Shown in pieces: positions 16,506-25,537 of a stretch of DNA of 64,000 nt (within the stretch, counting starts at the first letter, position 1; the number at the start of each line of letters is the position of its first letter). Source of the stretch: Allobosea sp. 67-29. GTDB lineage: Bacteria > Pseudomonadota > Alphaproteobacteria > Rhizobiales > Beijerinckiaceae. The position numbers and the translations under genes are program-made. The stretch covers positions 161,390 to 225,389 of the forward strand of contig NZ_MKSQ01000008.1 in assembly GCF_001898115.1 (NCBI RefSeq), in the 5' to 3' direction. Below the pieces are notes generated by a model. The model did not search any database and was not told the origin of the DNA. It worked only from the letters and a program-made list of their open reading frames with translations.

Positions 16506-17114
16506 TCAGGCGGCGTTCATCCAGCCGAAGCGGACCGGGAAGCCTTCGCCGCCCAAGAGGTTCACCGTCTCGTAAAGCGGGAGGCCGACCACGCCGGTAT
16601 AGGAGCCGACGAGCTTGATCACGAAGGAGCCGGCGATGCCCTGGATCGCATAGCCGCCGGCCTTGCCGCGCCATTCGCCGGAGGCGAGGTAGTGCTCGAT
16701 GTCCTCGGTCGAGAGACGCTTGAAGCGCAGCCGCGTCTCGACGATCCGATCCCGGATCGCGCCCGAGGGCGTGACCAGAGCCACGCCGGTGTAAACGCGG
16801 TGGGCACGGCCGGAAAGCAGGCGCAGGCAGGCCGCGGCCTCGTCGACGATCTCCGCCTTGGGGAGGATCCGGCGGCCGACGGCGACGACGGTGTCAGCCG
16901 CGACGATATAGCAGCCTTCGAGGTCGGAGCGGGCCTTAGCGCCTTGACGGGCCGCTTCCGCTTTCTCGCGGGCAAGGCGGCGGGCGAGATCGCGCGGACG
17001 CTCGGCCTTGCGCGGCGTCTCATCGAGATCGGCGGGCATGAGCGCGTCAGGCTTGAGCCCTGCCTGCTCGAGCAATGCGAGGCGGCGCGGAGAGGCGGAG
17101 GCGAGGACCAGCAT
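16506..17114 (-). CDS. maf: Maf-family nucleotide pyrophosphatase
   Basis: A 202-residue cytoplasmic enzyme that hydrolyses non-canonical or excess nucleoside triphosphates (dTTP/UTP type in YhdE relatives). It starts [11 protein letters not shown], with the SxSPRR substrate-binding motif at 6-11, then TPRKAERP and LAREKAEA, and the catalytic aspartate Asp74 in ADTVV. The RLAREKA segment looks more like YhdE than YceF, so dTTP/UTP pyrophosphatase is the better guess. Start 17114 is used because the motif is N-terminal; open frame upstream is not coding. A 'TAGAGCA' repeat lies about 90 bases upstream. Confidence 0.9.
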   Translation of the reverse strand: MLVLASASPRRLALLEQAGLKPDALMPADLDETPRKAERPRDLARRLAREKAEAARQGAKARSDLEGCYIVAADTVVAVGRRILPKAEIVDEAAACLRLLSGRAHRVYTGVALVTPSGAIRDRIVETRLRFKRLSTEDIEHYLASGEWRGKAGGYAIQGIAGSFVIKLVGSYTGVVGLPLYETVNLLGGEGFPVRFGWMNAA

Positions 17115-17204
17115 CGGACGCCAGCCGGATGGCTTGGGAGACGAAAACAGACTCAAGGGCGGCTCGGCGAGGTGCTGGCTTGGGGAATGGCGGGTCTCAG
17201 GCTT

Positions 17205-17217
17205 TAGAGCATTTCGG
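17205..17217. repeat. 'TAGAGCATTT' intergenic repeat, short copy
   Basis: The string TAGAGCATTTCGG marks a short or degraded copy of the TAGAGCA repeat also seen at 34421 and 52331 in this window. It sits between the divergent maf and phasin-like genes. Only the first 13 bases are recognisable here. Confidence 0.4.
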
Positions 17218-17401
17218 CGGAGGGATAAATCCGCAAGCCGCCGCACGAATGCCCTGGCCCGTCCGGCTGCCGAAGAGCCTGCACAAAAGACAGGCTGGAG
17301 AACTGGTATACCAGAGATTGCCAAGCTCTGCCGGCCGCGCCACACTCCGCGCCCTTTTTCGACGTCACGCCGTCGCCGTTCGATTCCGCGGAGTTCGCCC
17401 C

Positions 17402-17782
17402 ATGCCGAGATCGCGCAAATCATCGCGCCCCGTCGCGACGGGAGCGGAAGCGCAGTCGCTCGCGACGCGGGTGCTGGCTATGCAAGCGGATGCCGGGCTG
17501 ACCATCGCGATGCGCATGCCGCTGCTGCTGAAGGGCGCGCTGGGCGATTACTCGGGCCAGCGCGAGGCGACGAAGGCGGTCGTCGAGAAGGTTTCGGCCG
17601 TCGTCGAAAGCAGCGTCGCGGCGACCTACGCGACCACGGCGTTCTGGTGGGGCCTGGCGCTCAACCCGCTGGCACAGCTCGACCTGACGGAAGCCGCGGC
17701 CAAGGTCGCGAACAGCACGCTCGAGCCCTTCGCCCGCCGCACGCGCGCCAATGCGGCCCGGCTCAGCAGCCGGCGGCGCTGA
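17402..17782 (+). CDS. Phasin-like protein
   Basis: A 126-residue basic-ended, mainly helical protein ([23 protein letters not shown], then [22 protein letters not shown], and a C-terminal [15 protein letters not shown] tail). The amphipathic helical pattern and short length are consistent with phasins, which coat polyhydroxyalkanoate granules, but no motif proves it. GGAG is eight bases upstream of the ATG. It is divergent from maf. A general DNA- or membrane-associated helical protein is the alternative. Confidence 0.55.
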   Translation: MPRSRKSSRPVATGAEAQSLATRVLAMQADAGLTIAMRMPLLLKGALGDYSGQREATKAVVEKVSAVVESSVAATYATTAFWWGLALNPLAQLDLTEAAAKVANSTLEPFARRTRANAARLSSRRR

Positions 17783-17809
17783 CCGGTTCGCTGTCGCGGC
17801 GCGGGCTTT

Positions 17810-18637
17810 TCACGCCGCGCTTTCCGGCACCTCCGGCGACAGCGCAGCGTGCTCGCGCTCCAGCTTGCGATAGCGGGCGACGCTGAGCGGGATCAACGCG
17901 AGATAGGCGACGACCACCAGCGTCAGCATCTCGAAGGTGTAGGCGAAGAGCAGACCGGCAATCACCACCACGGCCACGAAGATCGGCAGCACCATGTCGC
18001 GGGGAATGCGCGCGCCCAGCGTCTTGCCGGCATAGCACGGGATGCGCGAGATCGTCAGGAAGGCGATGAACAGGATGTAGAGGCCGACGAAGGGGGCACC
18101 GTACTCCTGCACCGGCAAGCCGATCGCGTGGAGATAGAGCGGCAGCATCGCGGTGATGGCGCCGGCCGGTGCCGGCATGCCGACGAAGAAGTTCTTCTGC
18201 CAGTCGGGCCGGTCCGGATCGTCGATCATGACGTTGAAGCGCGCGAGCCTGAGCGCCATGGCGCAGGCCAGCGTCAGCACGATGATCCAGCCGAAGGACT
18301 TCAGGTCGTGCAGGACGAAAATCCACAGCACATAGCCGGTGGCGACGCCGAAATTCACGAAATCCGAAAGCGAATCAAGCTCGGCGCCGAAGCGCGACGT
18401 GCCCTTGAGCATGCGCGCGAGACGGCCGTCCACGCCATCGAGCGCCGCCGCGATCAGGATGCAGATCGTGGCGGTCTCGAGCTTGCCCTCGACCACGAGA
18501 CGCATCGCCGTCAGGCCGAGGCAGAGCGCCAGCAGCGTAACGAGATTGGGCGCGATCAGCCGGAACGGGATCGACTTGAAACGGGCGCGCTTGGGTTCGA
18601 CGCGCTCCGGTTCGAAAGGAGGAAAGAGGTCGCTCAT
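17810..18637 (-). CDS. pssA: CDP-diacylglycerol--serine O-phosphatidyltransferase
   Basis: A 275-residue integral membrane enzyme that makes phosphatidylserine from CDP-diacylglycerol and serine. The CDP-alcohol phosphatidyltransferase signature D-G-x2-A-R-x8-G-x3-D-x3-D is complete at 70-92 (Asp70, Gly71, Ala74, Arg75, Gly84, Asp88, Asp92). About eight hydrophobic helices. The ATG at 18637 gives the normal length; earlier in-frame starts run into psd. It lies 58 bases after psd, so the two steps to phosphatidylethanolamine are encoded together. Confidence 0.95.
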   Translation of the reverse strand: MSDLFPPFEPERVEPKRARFKSIPFRLIAPNLVTLLALCLGLTAMRLVVEGKLETATICILIAAALDGVDGRLARMLKGTSRFGAELDSLSDFVNFGVATGYVLWIFVLHDLKSFGWIIVLTLACAMALRLARFNVMIDDPDRPDWQKNFFVGMPAPAGAITAMLPLYLHAIGLPVQEYGAPFVGLYILFIAFLTISRIPCYAGKTLGARIPRDMVLPIFVAVVVIAGLLFAYTFEMLTLVVVAYLALIPLSVARYRKLEREHAALSPEVPESAA

Positions 18638-18695
18638 GCGAGCGGAAATACGCGGTTTCGCGGCGCGACGCCAGCGGGCGGACCCGCCGTCCCGC

Positions 18696-19397
18696 TCAGA
18701 TTCCGCGATAGCTGCGCAGGACGGGTTCGTTGGCCGAGAGATCGGCCAGCACGGTCTCGCCCGCGATCGCGGTCTGCCCCTCGCCGACCAGCGGCACGAC
18801 ATGGGCCGGGAGATAGACATCGACGCGCGAACCGAAGCGGATCAGGCCGAAGCGTTCGCCCGTGCCGAGCGTGTCGCCCTCCTTGACGAAAGGAACGATG
18901 CGCCGCGCGATCAATCCGGCGATCTGGACGACGCCGATGGGGCCGGCCGGCGTCTCGATCGCGAGCGCGTTGCGCTCGTTGTCGTCGCTGGCCTTGTCGA
19001 GCTCGGCGTTGAGGAAGAGGCCAGGCGTGTAGGCCATCTTCAGGATGCGGCCGGGCACCGGGCTGCGATTCACATGGCAGTCGAAGACGTTCATGAAGAT
19101 CGAGACGCGGGTCATCGGCTCGGCCGGCAGGTCGAGCTCCGGCGGCGGCAGCGCCGCGGCGATCTGGCTGACGCGACCGTCGGCCGGAGAGATGACCAGC
19201 CCTTCCCGCTGCGGCGTGATGCGCACGGGATCACGGAAGAAATAGCAGATCCAGACCGTGATGATCGCGCCGATCCAGCCGAAGGGCGACCAGAGATTGG
19301 CCAGGATGATGGTCGCCACCAGCCCGATCGCGATGAAGACATAGCCCTCCTTGTGGATGGGCACGATCACCTTGCGGACGGAATCGACGAGGGACAT
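18696..19397 (-). CDS. psd: Phosphatidylserine decarboxylase proenzyme (short type)
   Basis: A 233-residue membrane-associated enzyme that decarboxylates phosphatidylserine to phosphatidylethanolamine. It is made as a proenzyme that cleaves itself before a serine to form the pyruvoyl cofactor: RFGSRVD, with Ser190. SPADGR (70-75) and FDCHVNRSP (105-113) match the family. An N-terminal hydrophobic segment (about 20-52) anchors it. ATG 19397 (MSLVDSV) is preferred to the in-frame start at 19433. It precedes pssA in the same direction. Confidence 0.93.
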   Translation of the reverse strand: MSLVDSVRKVIVPIHKEGYVFIAIGLVATIILANLWSPFGWIGAIITVWICYFFRDPVRITPQREGLVISPADGRVSQIAAALPPPELDLPAEPMTRVSIFMNVFDCHVNRSPVPGRILKMAYTPGLFLNAELDKASDDNERNALAIETPAGPIGVVQIAGLIARRIVPFVKEGDTLGTGERFGLIRFGSRVDVYLPAHVVPLVGEGQTAIAGETVLADLSANEPVLRSYRGI

Positions 19398-19639
19398 AGG
19401 ATGTTCCGCTGTTCTGCGCGGCCCCGGAGGCACGCTGGAATGGGTTGCCGCAGAGTCGGGAACGACCGCTGGCGCAGCGCTGATTTAGGAGGTTCGAGGC
19501 GCAAGGGGAAGAGCGGAGGGTGGCGGCGATCCGCCGCCGCTCGCCGAGTGTTCTGAAATGCGCCCCATCCGGCGATCTCGGAACCCTGCGCGCTCGCACC
19601 GGTTCACTGCCGAACGATCCATTCAGGCAGGAGGTCGCA

Positions 19640-20638
19640 ATGGCGAAGGCCGCGGCACGGACACCCTCGACATCAGCGGCGGCAAAGGCCGCAAGCGAGC
19701 AGCAACGCGAGATCCAACGGCAGGTTGCCCGCGCCGACCGGGGCCCGAAGGCCAAGACCGGCGCGATGCAAGCGGGGGCACGGCTTTATCCGGCGCCTCC
19801 CTTCAAGCAGCAGCATCAGCCGAAGCCGGGTTCCGAAGCCAGCCTCGAACCGGCTCCGATGTACGATGCCCCGTTCTACAAGGGATCGGGCAAGCTCGAC
19901 GGCAAGGTGGCCATCGTGACGGGCGGCGACTCCGGCATCGGGCGTGCGGTCGCTGTGCTGTTCGCCCGCGAAGGCGCCGATGTCGCGATCCTGCATCTCG
20001 ACGAGGCCGGCGATGCCCGAACCACCGTCCAGGCGATCGAGGCGGAGGGCCGCAAGGCCCTTGCAATCGCCGGCGACGTGCGCGACGCCGCATTCTGCCG
20101 CAAGGCCGTCGCGGAGGTGATCGAGCATTTCGGAAAGCTCGACATCCTCGTCAACAATGCCGCCTTCCAGGTGCATGCCGCCGATTTCGACGACCTCACG
20201 GAAGAGCATTTCGACACGACGCTGAAGACCAATCTCTACGGTTACTTCCATATGGCCAAGGCCGCCGTGCCGCATCTGCCGACAGGCGCCGCGATCGTGA
20301 ACACCGGCTCTGTCACCGGCCTGCTGGGCAACAAGGACCTGCTCGACTATTCGACGACGAAGGGCGGAATCCACGCCTTCACCCGGTCGCTGGCCGGGCA
20401 GCTCGTGGGGCGCGGCATTCGCGTCAACGCCGTCGCGCCGGGGCCCGTGTGGACGCCACTCAACCCTTCCGACAAGACCGCCGAGGATGTCGCGCATTTC
20501 GGCGAGGGAACGCCGATGAAGCGTCCGGCACAGCCGGAGGAGATCGCCCCGGCCTATGTCTTCCTCGCCTCGGCGCAATGCTCCAGCTACATCACCGGCG
20601 AAATCCTGCCGATCATCGGCGGCTATAACGGCGGGTGA
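19640..20638 (+). CDS. YghA/YhdF-type SDR oxidoreductase with N-terminal extension
   Basis: A 332-residue NAD(P)-dependent oxidoreductase of the stress-associated YghA (GSP39) branch. About 85 extra residues precede the Rossmann fold, including PPFKQQHQPKPG, a family feature. The cofactor motif is TGGDSGIG (94-101), NNAA follows, and the DYSTTKG segment supplies the catalytic Tyr and Lys. A GCAGGAGG box just upstream of 19640 fixes the start. Members reduce aldehydes or ketones, often under stress; the substrate here is unknown. Confidence 0.9.
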   Translation: MAKAAARTPSTSAAAKAASEQQREIQRQVARADRGPKAKTGAMQAGARLYPAPPFKQQHQPKPGSEASLEPAPMYDAPFYKGSGKLDGKVAIVTGGDSGIGRAVAVLFAREGADVAILHLDEAGDARTTVQAIEAEGRKALAIAGDVRDAAFCRKAVAEVIEHFGKLDILVNNAAFQVHAADFDDLTEEHFDTTLKTNLYGYFHMAKAAVPHLPTGAAIVNTGSVTGLLGNKDLLDYSTTKGGIHAFTRSLAGQLVGRGIRVNAVAPGPVWTPLNPSDKTAEDVAHFGEGTPMKRPAQPEEIAPAYVFLASAQCSSYITGEILPIIGGYNGG

Positions 20639-20656
20639 AGGGCGCGTATCCGGCGT

Positions 20657-21151
20657 TCACTCTACCACCGGATGCCAGACCTGTGTGAACCGCCGCGCGG
20701 CCCGCCAGGTCAGCCAGGCGAAGACGACGAGCAGGATGCCCTGCGCGATGGCGAAAGGCGGCTCCGAACCGGTTGGTGCCAATGCGTGGAGAGCGGGAAC
20801 CTTGAGGAAGAGCTGCGCCACCAGCACGAAGAGAAGCAGATAGAAGGCCAGCACGGCGGCGATCGCATAGATGCGGCGCCAGGGCCCTTCCAGCATCTTC
20901 GCATAGAGCGCGAAACCCGCGGCGACGATCAGCGCCAGTGAAATCGCACCGACGATATGGGAGGGCAGCAGGCCCGGCGCCGGCAAGGCATAGCCGGTTG
21001 CGCTGGTCGCGAAGGCGGTCGAGAGAAATATGCCGGTCCAGCCAGGCCTGGTGTGGCCCTTGAGCAGGCCGGCCGTCACCGGGAACCCGGCGACGATGGC
21101 GACGAGGCTGAGCCAGGTATGAAAACCAACCAAAGTCGTAGGATCGAACAT
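20657..21151 (-). CDS. Five-helix hypothetical membrane protein
   Basis: A 164-residue inner membrane protein with five hydrophobic segments, at roughly 6-28, 39-58, 66-84, 94-116 and 134-152, and no large soluble domain. It starts MFDPTTLVGFHTW at 21151. A longer open frame upstream is arginine-rich and unlikely to be coding. The layout of polar His and Arg residues near helix ends recalls small DUF-type membrane proteins of Hyphomicrobiales, but I do not recognise a named family. It lies convergent with the YghA-type gene. Confidence 0.65.
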   Translation of the reverse strand: MFDPTTLVGFHTWLSLVAIVAGFPVTAGLLKGHTRPGWTGIFLSTAFATSATGYALPAPGLLPSHIVGAISLALIVAAGFALYAKMLEGPWRRIYAIAAVLAFYLLLFVLVAQLFLKVPALHALAPTGSEPPFAIAQGILLVVFAWLTWRAARRFTQVWHPVVE

Positions 21152-21279
21152 GGCAGCCCCCCTCGCCGCTCGGCGGTCCACCGCCGACAAGAGCATGACG
21201 GATACGGGCGCGGCGCGCCAGTATCCGCAGACCTCGTTCGGCCAACGAACGGAGCGTCGGCGACAGCAAAGCGGTGCCG

Positions 21280-23193
21280 TCAGGTCGCCAGCTTGACCCG
21301 CACGCTCTCGCCTTCGGCTTCCGTCGCACGCTGCAGGGTGGCCTTCGCCTCGTCGACCTCGCGCTGACGGTTCCACATCGCGGCGTAGACGCCGTCGGCA
21401 GCCAGCAGGTCGCGATGATGTCCGCGCTCGACGATGACGCCCTTGTCGAGCACGATGATCTCGTCGGCGTTGACGACGGTCGAGAGCCGGTGCGCGATGA
21501 CCAGGGTGGTGCGCCCCTCGCTGACGCGGTCGAGCGCATCCTGGATCTCCTTCTCGGTGAAGGAATCGAGGGCCGAGGTCGCTTCGTCGAGCACCAGGAT
21601 CGGCGGCCCCTTCAGGATGGTGCGGGCGATGGCGACACGCTGCTTCTCGCCCCCCGAAAGCTTGAGGCCGCGCTCGCCGACCGAGGTAGCATAGCCTTCC
21701 GGCAAGGTGCGGATGAAGCGGTCGATCTGGGCAAGGCGCGCGGCCTCCTCGACCTCTTCCATGGTCGCCTCCGGCCGGCCGTAGCGGATGTTGTACTCGA
21801 TGGTGTCGTTGAACAGCACTGTGTCCTGCGGGACCATGCCGATGGCAGCCCGCAGCGAGACCTGCTGGATGTCGGCGATCGGCTGCCCGTCGATCAGGAT
21901 GCGGCCCTTCTGCGGTTCGTAGAAGCGGAACAGCAGCCGCGAGATCGTGGACTTGCCGGCGCCGGACGGGCCGACGATGGCGACGGTCCGTCCCGGCTCG
22001 ACCGCGAAGGAGACGCCGCGCAGGATCGGCCGCTCCGGCACATAGGCGAAATGCACGTCCTCGAAGACGACGCGGCCGGCGGGAACCCGCAGCGGCTCGG
22101 CGCCGGGCTTGTCCTGGATCTCGGGGTCGCGGCCGATCAGCGAGAACATCTGGGCGATGTCCAGCGTCGCCTGCTTGATCTCGCGATAGACGGTCCCCAT
22201 GAAATTCAGCGGCAGATAGAGCTGGATCAGCATGGAGTTGATCAGGATGAGATCACCGACCGTGTTGGTCCCGGCCTGGAAGCCGCGGACCGCCATCAGC
22301 ATCGAGAGCGTCAACCCGACGGCGAAGATCGCAGCCTGACCGAAATTAAGCCAGGCGAGCGAGGTGTAGGATTTGATCGAGTTCCGCTCGTAGAGCGCCA
22401 TCGCGGTATCGTAGCGCGCGGTCTCGCGCGCTTCCGCCCCGAAATACTTCACCGTCTCGTAGTTCAGCAGCGAGTCGATCGCCTTGGAGTTGGCGTCGGT
22501 GTCTGACTCGTTCATCGCCGAACGGATGGCGATGCGCCACTCCGTCGCCTTGATGGTGTAGGTCATGTAGATCACCACCATCGCCACCAGCACCACGACG
22601 TAGCGCCAGTCGAACAGGCCGAGCAGCACGGCAATGATCAGCGCGACCTCGATGATGACCGGCACCAGCTGGTTGAGCCCGAGGCGCACCATCTCCTCGA
22701 TACCGTTGCGGCCGCGCTCCAGAACCCGCGTGAGCCCGCCGGTCTTGCGCTCGAGGTGGAAGCGCAGGGACAGATAATGGAGATGGCCGAAGGTCTGCAG
22801 CGCCAGCGTGCGGACCGCATGCATGAAGACCGGCGCGAAAATGGCGTCGCGCATCTGGACGAAGGCCGAGGAACCGACCCGCGCCAGGCCGTAGAGCAGC
22901 GTCAGCGCCAGCGGCGCGCCGACGAGCCAGGGCAGCCAGTTCTCGACGCTGGAATGCGCCCCCGCCAGCGCGTCGGTGATCCATTTGAAGGTAAAGGGCA
23001 CGCCCATCAGCACCAGGCGACCGGCCAGCATCAGCGCAAAGGCGCCAACGACGCGGCCTTTCAGGTCCGCCCTTTCCGCCGGCCAGAGATAGGGCCAGAG
23101 CGCGCGGAAGGTCGCGATGAAGCCTGAATTCGGCTTGAGGCCGACGGAACGAGGCAGGCTCGGCGCCTGCGAGGGCGCGGCGGGCAGGGTCAT
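21280..23193 (-). CDS. Atm1-type ABC exporter (fused membrane and ATPase domains)
   Basis: A 637-residue half-transporter that works as a homodimer. Six membrane helices fill about 45-340, then a nucleotide-binding domain with Walker A GPSGAGKST, signature LSGGEKQRVAIARTIL, Walker B LVLDEATSALD and the switch histidine in VIAHRLST. The ATM1/HMT1 character is suggested by NYETVKYFGAEARE and GTVYREIKQ. Relatives export glutathione-linked or sulfur-containing compounds and help in metal detoxification and iron-sulfur balance. Start 23193 (MTLPAAP) is a choice; an in-frame ATG at 23223 would add ten residues, and neither has a strong ribosome binding site. Confidence 0.9.
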   Translation of the reverse strand: MTLPAAPSQAPSLPRSVGLKPNSGFIATFRALWPYLWPAERADLKGRVVGAFALMLAGRLVLMGVPFTFKWITDALAGAHSSVENWLPWLVGAPLALTLLYGLARVGSSAFVQMRDAIFAPVFMHAVRTLALQTFGHLHYLSLRFHLERKTGGLTRVLERGRNGIEEMVRLGLNQLVPVIIEVALIIAVLLGLFDWRYVVVLVAMVVIYMTYTIKATEWRIAIRSAMNESDTDANSKAIDSLLNYETVKYFGAEARETARYDTAMALYERNSIKSYTSLAWLNFGQAAIFAVGLTLSMLMAVRGFQAGTNTVGDLILINSMLIQLYLPLNFMGTVYREIKQATLDIAQMFSLIGRDPEIQDKPGAEPLRVPAGRVVFEDVHFAYVPERPILRGVSFAVEPGRTVAIVGPSGAGKSTISRLLFRFYEPQKGRILIDGQPIADIQQVSLRAAIGMVPQDTVLFNDTIEYNIRYGRPEATMEEVEEAARLAQIDRFIRTLPEGYATSVGERGLKLSGGEKQRVAIARTILKGPPILVLDEATSALDSFTEKEIQDALDRVSEGRTTLVIAHRLSTVVNADEIIVLDKGVIVERGHHRDLLAADGVYAAMWNRQREVDEAKATLQRATEAEGESVRVKLAT

Positions 23194-23384
23194 TTTCGAG
23201 CGATTCCAGTTTGTGCGGTCCATATAGGCGCAAATCCACGCCGGTGCATGCAGCTTCTTGCGAGATATGCCCTGCGCCTGGAGCCACTCGCCCGGCTTCG
23301 TCCAAAAGCCGCCTTGCTCCGGTCGAAACCGGCGCGCCTCATTGCCCGGGAGCGCTCGACGCTCGCAAACGGGGAGACACGACC

Positions 23385-23723
23385 ATGGCATTCCGCACAC
23401 TCGCGGCGTTGGGCCTCGGCATCGGCGCCACTCTCGGCCTTGCCCTGCCGGCCGCGGCGCAGGCGGCCCGGCCGCATCCGCAGATCACCATCTCCAACCA
23501 GCGTACCGTGCCGTTGAGCCAGTTCGCGATCATGACAGCGGGGGATCAGCCACGGCTCGTCGCCAAGCTGGCGAAGCCACTCGCGCCCGGCAAGAGCGTC
23601 GTGCTCAAGCTCAACAAGCCGCAGGGCTGCAGCTACACCGTCCAGGCGGCCTTCGACGACGACGCCACAAGCGATGCCGACATGGATCTTTGCAAGGACC
23701 GCGTCATCCGCCTGACGGAGTGA
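23385..23723 (+). CDS. Small secreted hypothetical protein
   Basis: A 112-residue exported protein. The signal peptide (LAALGLGIGATLGLALPAAAQA) ends near residue 27. The mature part contains ITISNQRTVPLSQFAI and a pair of cysteines (NKPQGCSY and MDLCKDRV) that could form one disulfide, so a small periplasmic beta domain is likely. GGGGAGA is upstream of the ATG. It is divergent from the ABC exporter. I do not recognise a family. Confidence 0.75.
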   Translation: MAFRTLAALGLGIGATLGLALPAAAQAARPHPQITISNQRTVPLSQFAIMTAGDQPRLVAKLAKPLAPGKSVVLKLNKPQGCSYTVQAAFDDDATSDADMDLCKDRVIRLTE

Positions 23724-23831
23724 CGGCGGATCGGACGCGGCCTCGTCAGGCTCGCCGCTGGGGCGAGCATCCGCACCCCGGACGCCGCATGACATCGGGG
23801 ACCACGCGAATGGGCAGGACGGCGCCGGGCC

Positions 23832-25430
23832 TCAGGCCGTCGCGCCGGCCTTCACCAGCTTGTAGGTGATGGAATCCACCATCGCCTGGAAGGAGGCGTC
23901 AATGATGTTGGCGCTGACTCCGACCGTGGTCCAGCTTTCGCCGCGCTCGTCGCGCGAATCTATCAGGACGCGGGTGACGGCATCCGAACCGCCTTGGAAG
24001 ATGCGAACCTTGTAGTCGACGAGGCGCAACCCCTCGATCAGCGACTGATAGCGACCGAGGTCCTTGCGCAAGGCGATGTCGAGCGCGTGAACCGGCCCGG
24101 ATTCGCCTTCGGCGGCGGAGATCAGTACCTCCTCGCCGACCTTCACCTTCACGATCGCCTCGGAGAAGGTGACGAGCTCGCCCAACGCATTGTAGCGACG
24201 CTCGACATTCACGGCGAAACGCTCGACCGTGAAATAATCCGGGACTTCGCCGAGGATGCGCTTCACCAGCAGGAAGAACGAGGCATCGGCGCCCTCGAAG
24301 GCATAGCCCTGCGCCTCCTTGTCCTTGACCTCCTGCAGCACGCGGTTGAGGCGCGGGTCGTCGCGGCCGAGCGTTACGCCGATGCGCTCGAGCTCGGCGA
24401 CGAGGTTCGACTTGCCGCCCTGATCGGAGATCAGCACCTTGCGGGTGTTGCCGGTCGCCTCGGGCATGACATGCTCGTAGGTGCGCGGGTCCTTCAGCAC
24501 GGCCGAGGCGTGGATGCCGGCCTTGGTGGCGAAGGCAGAGGCGCCGACGAAGGGCGCATGCCGGTTCGGAGCGCGGTTCAGCATCTCGTCCAGCGCGCGC
24601 GAGACATGGGTCAGCTCACCGAGCTGGTCCTCGCTGACGCCGAGTTCGAAGCGGTCGCGATAGCGCTCCTTGAGCTTGAGCGCGCCGATCAGCGTCACGA
24701 GATTGGCGTTGCCGCAGCGCTCGCCGAGGCCGTTGAGCGTGCCCTGGATCTGCCGCGCGCCGGCCTCGACCGCCGCCAGCGAATTGGCGACGGCACAACC
24801 ACAATCGTCATGGGCGTGGATGCCGAGATTGTCGCCGGGCACGACCTTGGCGACCTCGCGCACGATTGCGCCGACCTCGTCCGGCAGCGTGCCGCCATTG
24901 GTGTCGCAGAGCACCACCCAGCGGGCGCCGGCCTCATAGGCCGTGCGGGCGCAGGCGAGCGCATAATCGGGATTGGCCTTGTAGCCATCGAAGAAATGCT
25001 CGCAATCGAGCATCACCTCGCGCCCGGCCGCCTTCGCCGCCTCGACGCTCTCGCGGATGCCGGCGAGGTTGTCCTCCAGCGAAATCTCGAGTGCCACATG
25101 GACGTGGTAATCCCAGCTCTTGGCGACGAAGACGATGGCGTCGGCCTTCGCCTCCAGCAGCGCGGCGATGCCTGGATCGTTCGCGGCCGAGCGCCCTGCC
25201 CGCTTGGTCATGCCGAAGGCGGCGAACTTCGCCTGCCGGGTCGGCTTCTCCGCGAAGAAGGCGGTGTCGAGCGGGTTGGCGCCGGGATAGCCACCTTCGA
25301 CATAATCGACGCCGAGACGGTCCAGCAGTGCCGCGACCGCGCGTTTGTCGTCGAGCGAGAAATCGACACCCGTCGTCTGCGCGCCGTCGCGCAGCGTGGT
25401 GTCGAAGAGATGGATGCGGGCGGTTCTCAT
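23832..25430 (-). CDS. cimA: Citramalate synthase
   Basis: A 532-residue enzyme of the isopropylmalate/citramalate synthase family, condensing pyruvate and acetyl-CoA to (R)-citramalate for isoleucine or related branched-chain synthesis. The TIM barrel begins LFDTTLRDGAQT, includes the metal-binding HAHDDCG segment and GERCGNANL, and the C-terminal about 150 residues form the LeuA-type regulatory domain (KVRIFQGGSDAVTRVLIDS). The length is normal for CimA and longer than homocitrate synthase. Its ATG overlaps the stop of a 36-codon gene (ATGA at 25427-25430), which in turn overlaps cysS. Confidence 0.92.
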   Translation of the reverse strand: MRTARIHLFDTTLRDGAQTTGVDFSLDDKRAVAALLDRLGVDYVEGGYPGANPLDTAFFAEKPTRQAKFAAFGMTKRAGRSAANDPGIAALLEAKADAIVFVAKSWDYHVHVALEISLEDNLAGIRESVEAAKAAGREVMLDCEHFFDGYKANPDYALACARTAYEAGARWVVLCDTNGGTLPDEVGAIVREVAKVVPGDNLGIHAHDDCGCAVANSLAAVEAGARQIQGTLNGLGERCGNANLVTLIGALKLKERYRDRFELGVSEDQLGELTHVSRALDEMLNRAPNRHAPFVGASAFATKAGIHASAVLKDPRTYEHVMPEATGNTRKVLISDQGGKSNLVAELERIGVTLGRDDPRLNRVLQEVKDKEAQGYAFEGADASFFLLVKRILGEVPDYFTVERFAVNVERRYNALGELVTFSEAIVKVKVGEEVLISAAEGESGPVHALDIALRKDLGRYQSLIEGLRLVDYKVRIFQGGSDAVTRVLIDSRDERGESWTTVGVSANIIDASFQAMVDSITYKLVKAGATA

Positions 25431-25537
25431 CGCTCGCGCCTCAGTTTGAAGCGGACGACGCGGGGCATGACCATCGCCAGCATGACGAGCTTGATGGCGA
25501 GGGAGAGCGAGCCGGCGGGGCGGATCTTCGGGCTCAT
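25427..25537 (-). CDS. 36-residue basic, hydrophobic mini-protein
   Basis: This tiny gene is read from ATG 25537 to TGA 25427. It overlaps the cysS stop by four bases (ATGA, 25534-25537) and the cimA start by four bases (ATGA, 25427-25430), so its start and stop exactly bridge the two neighbours. The peptide has an N-terminal polar part (MSPKIRPAG), a hydrophobic middle ([13 protein letters not shown]) and a basic tail ([11 protein letters not shown]), so it could lie on or in the membrane. It could be a functional microprotein or a translation bridge that couples cysS to cimA. No homologue is recalled. Confidence 0.5.
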   Translation of the reverse strand: MSPKIRPAGSLSLAIKLVMLAMVMPRVVRFKLRRER

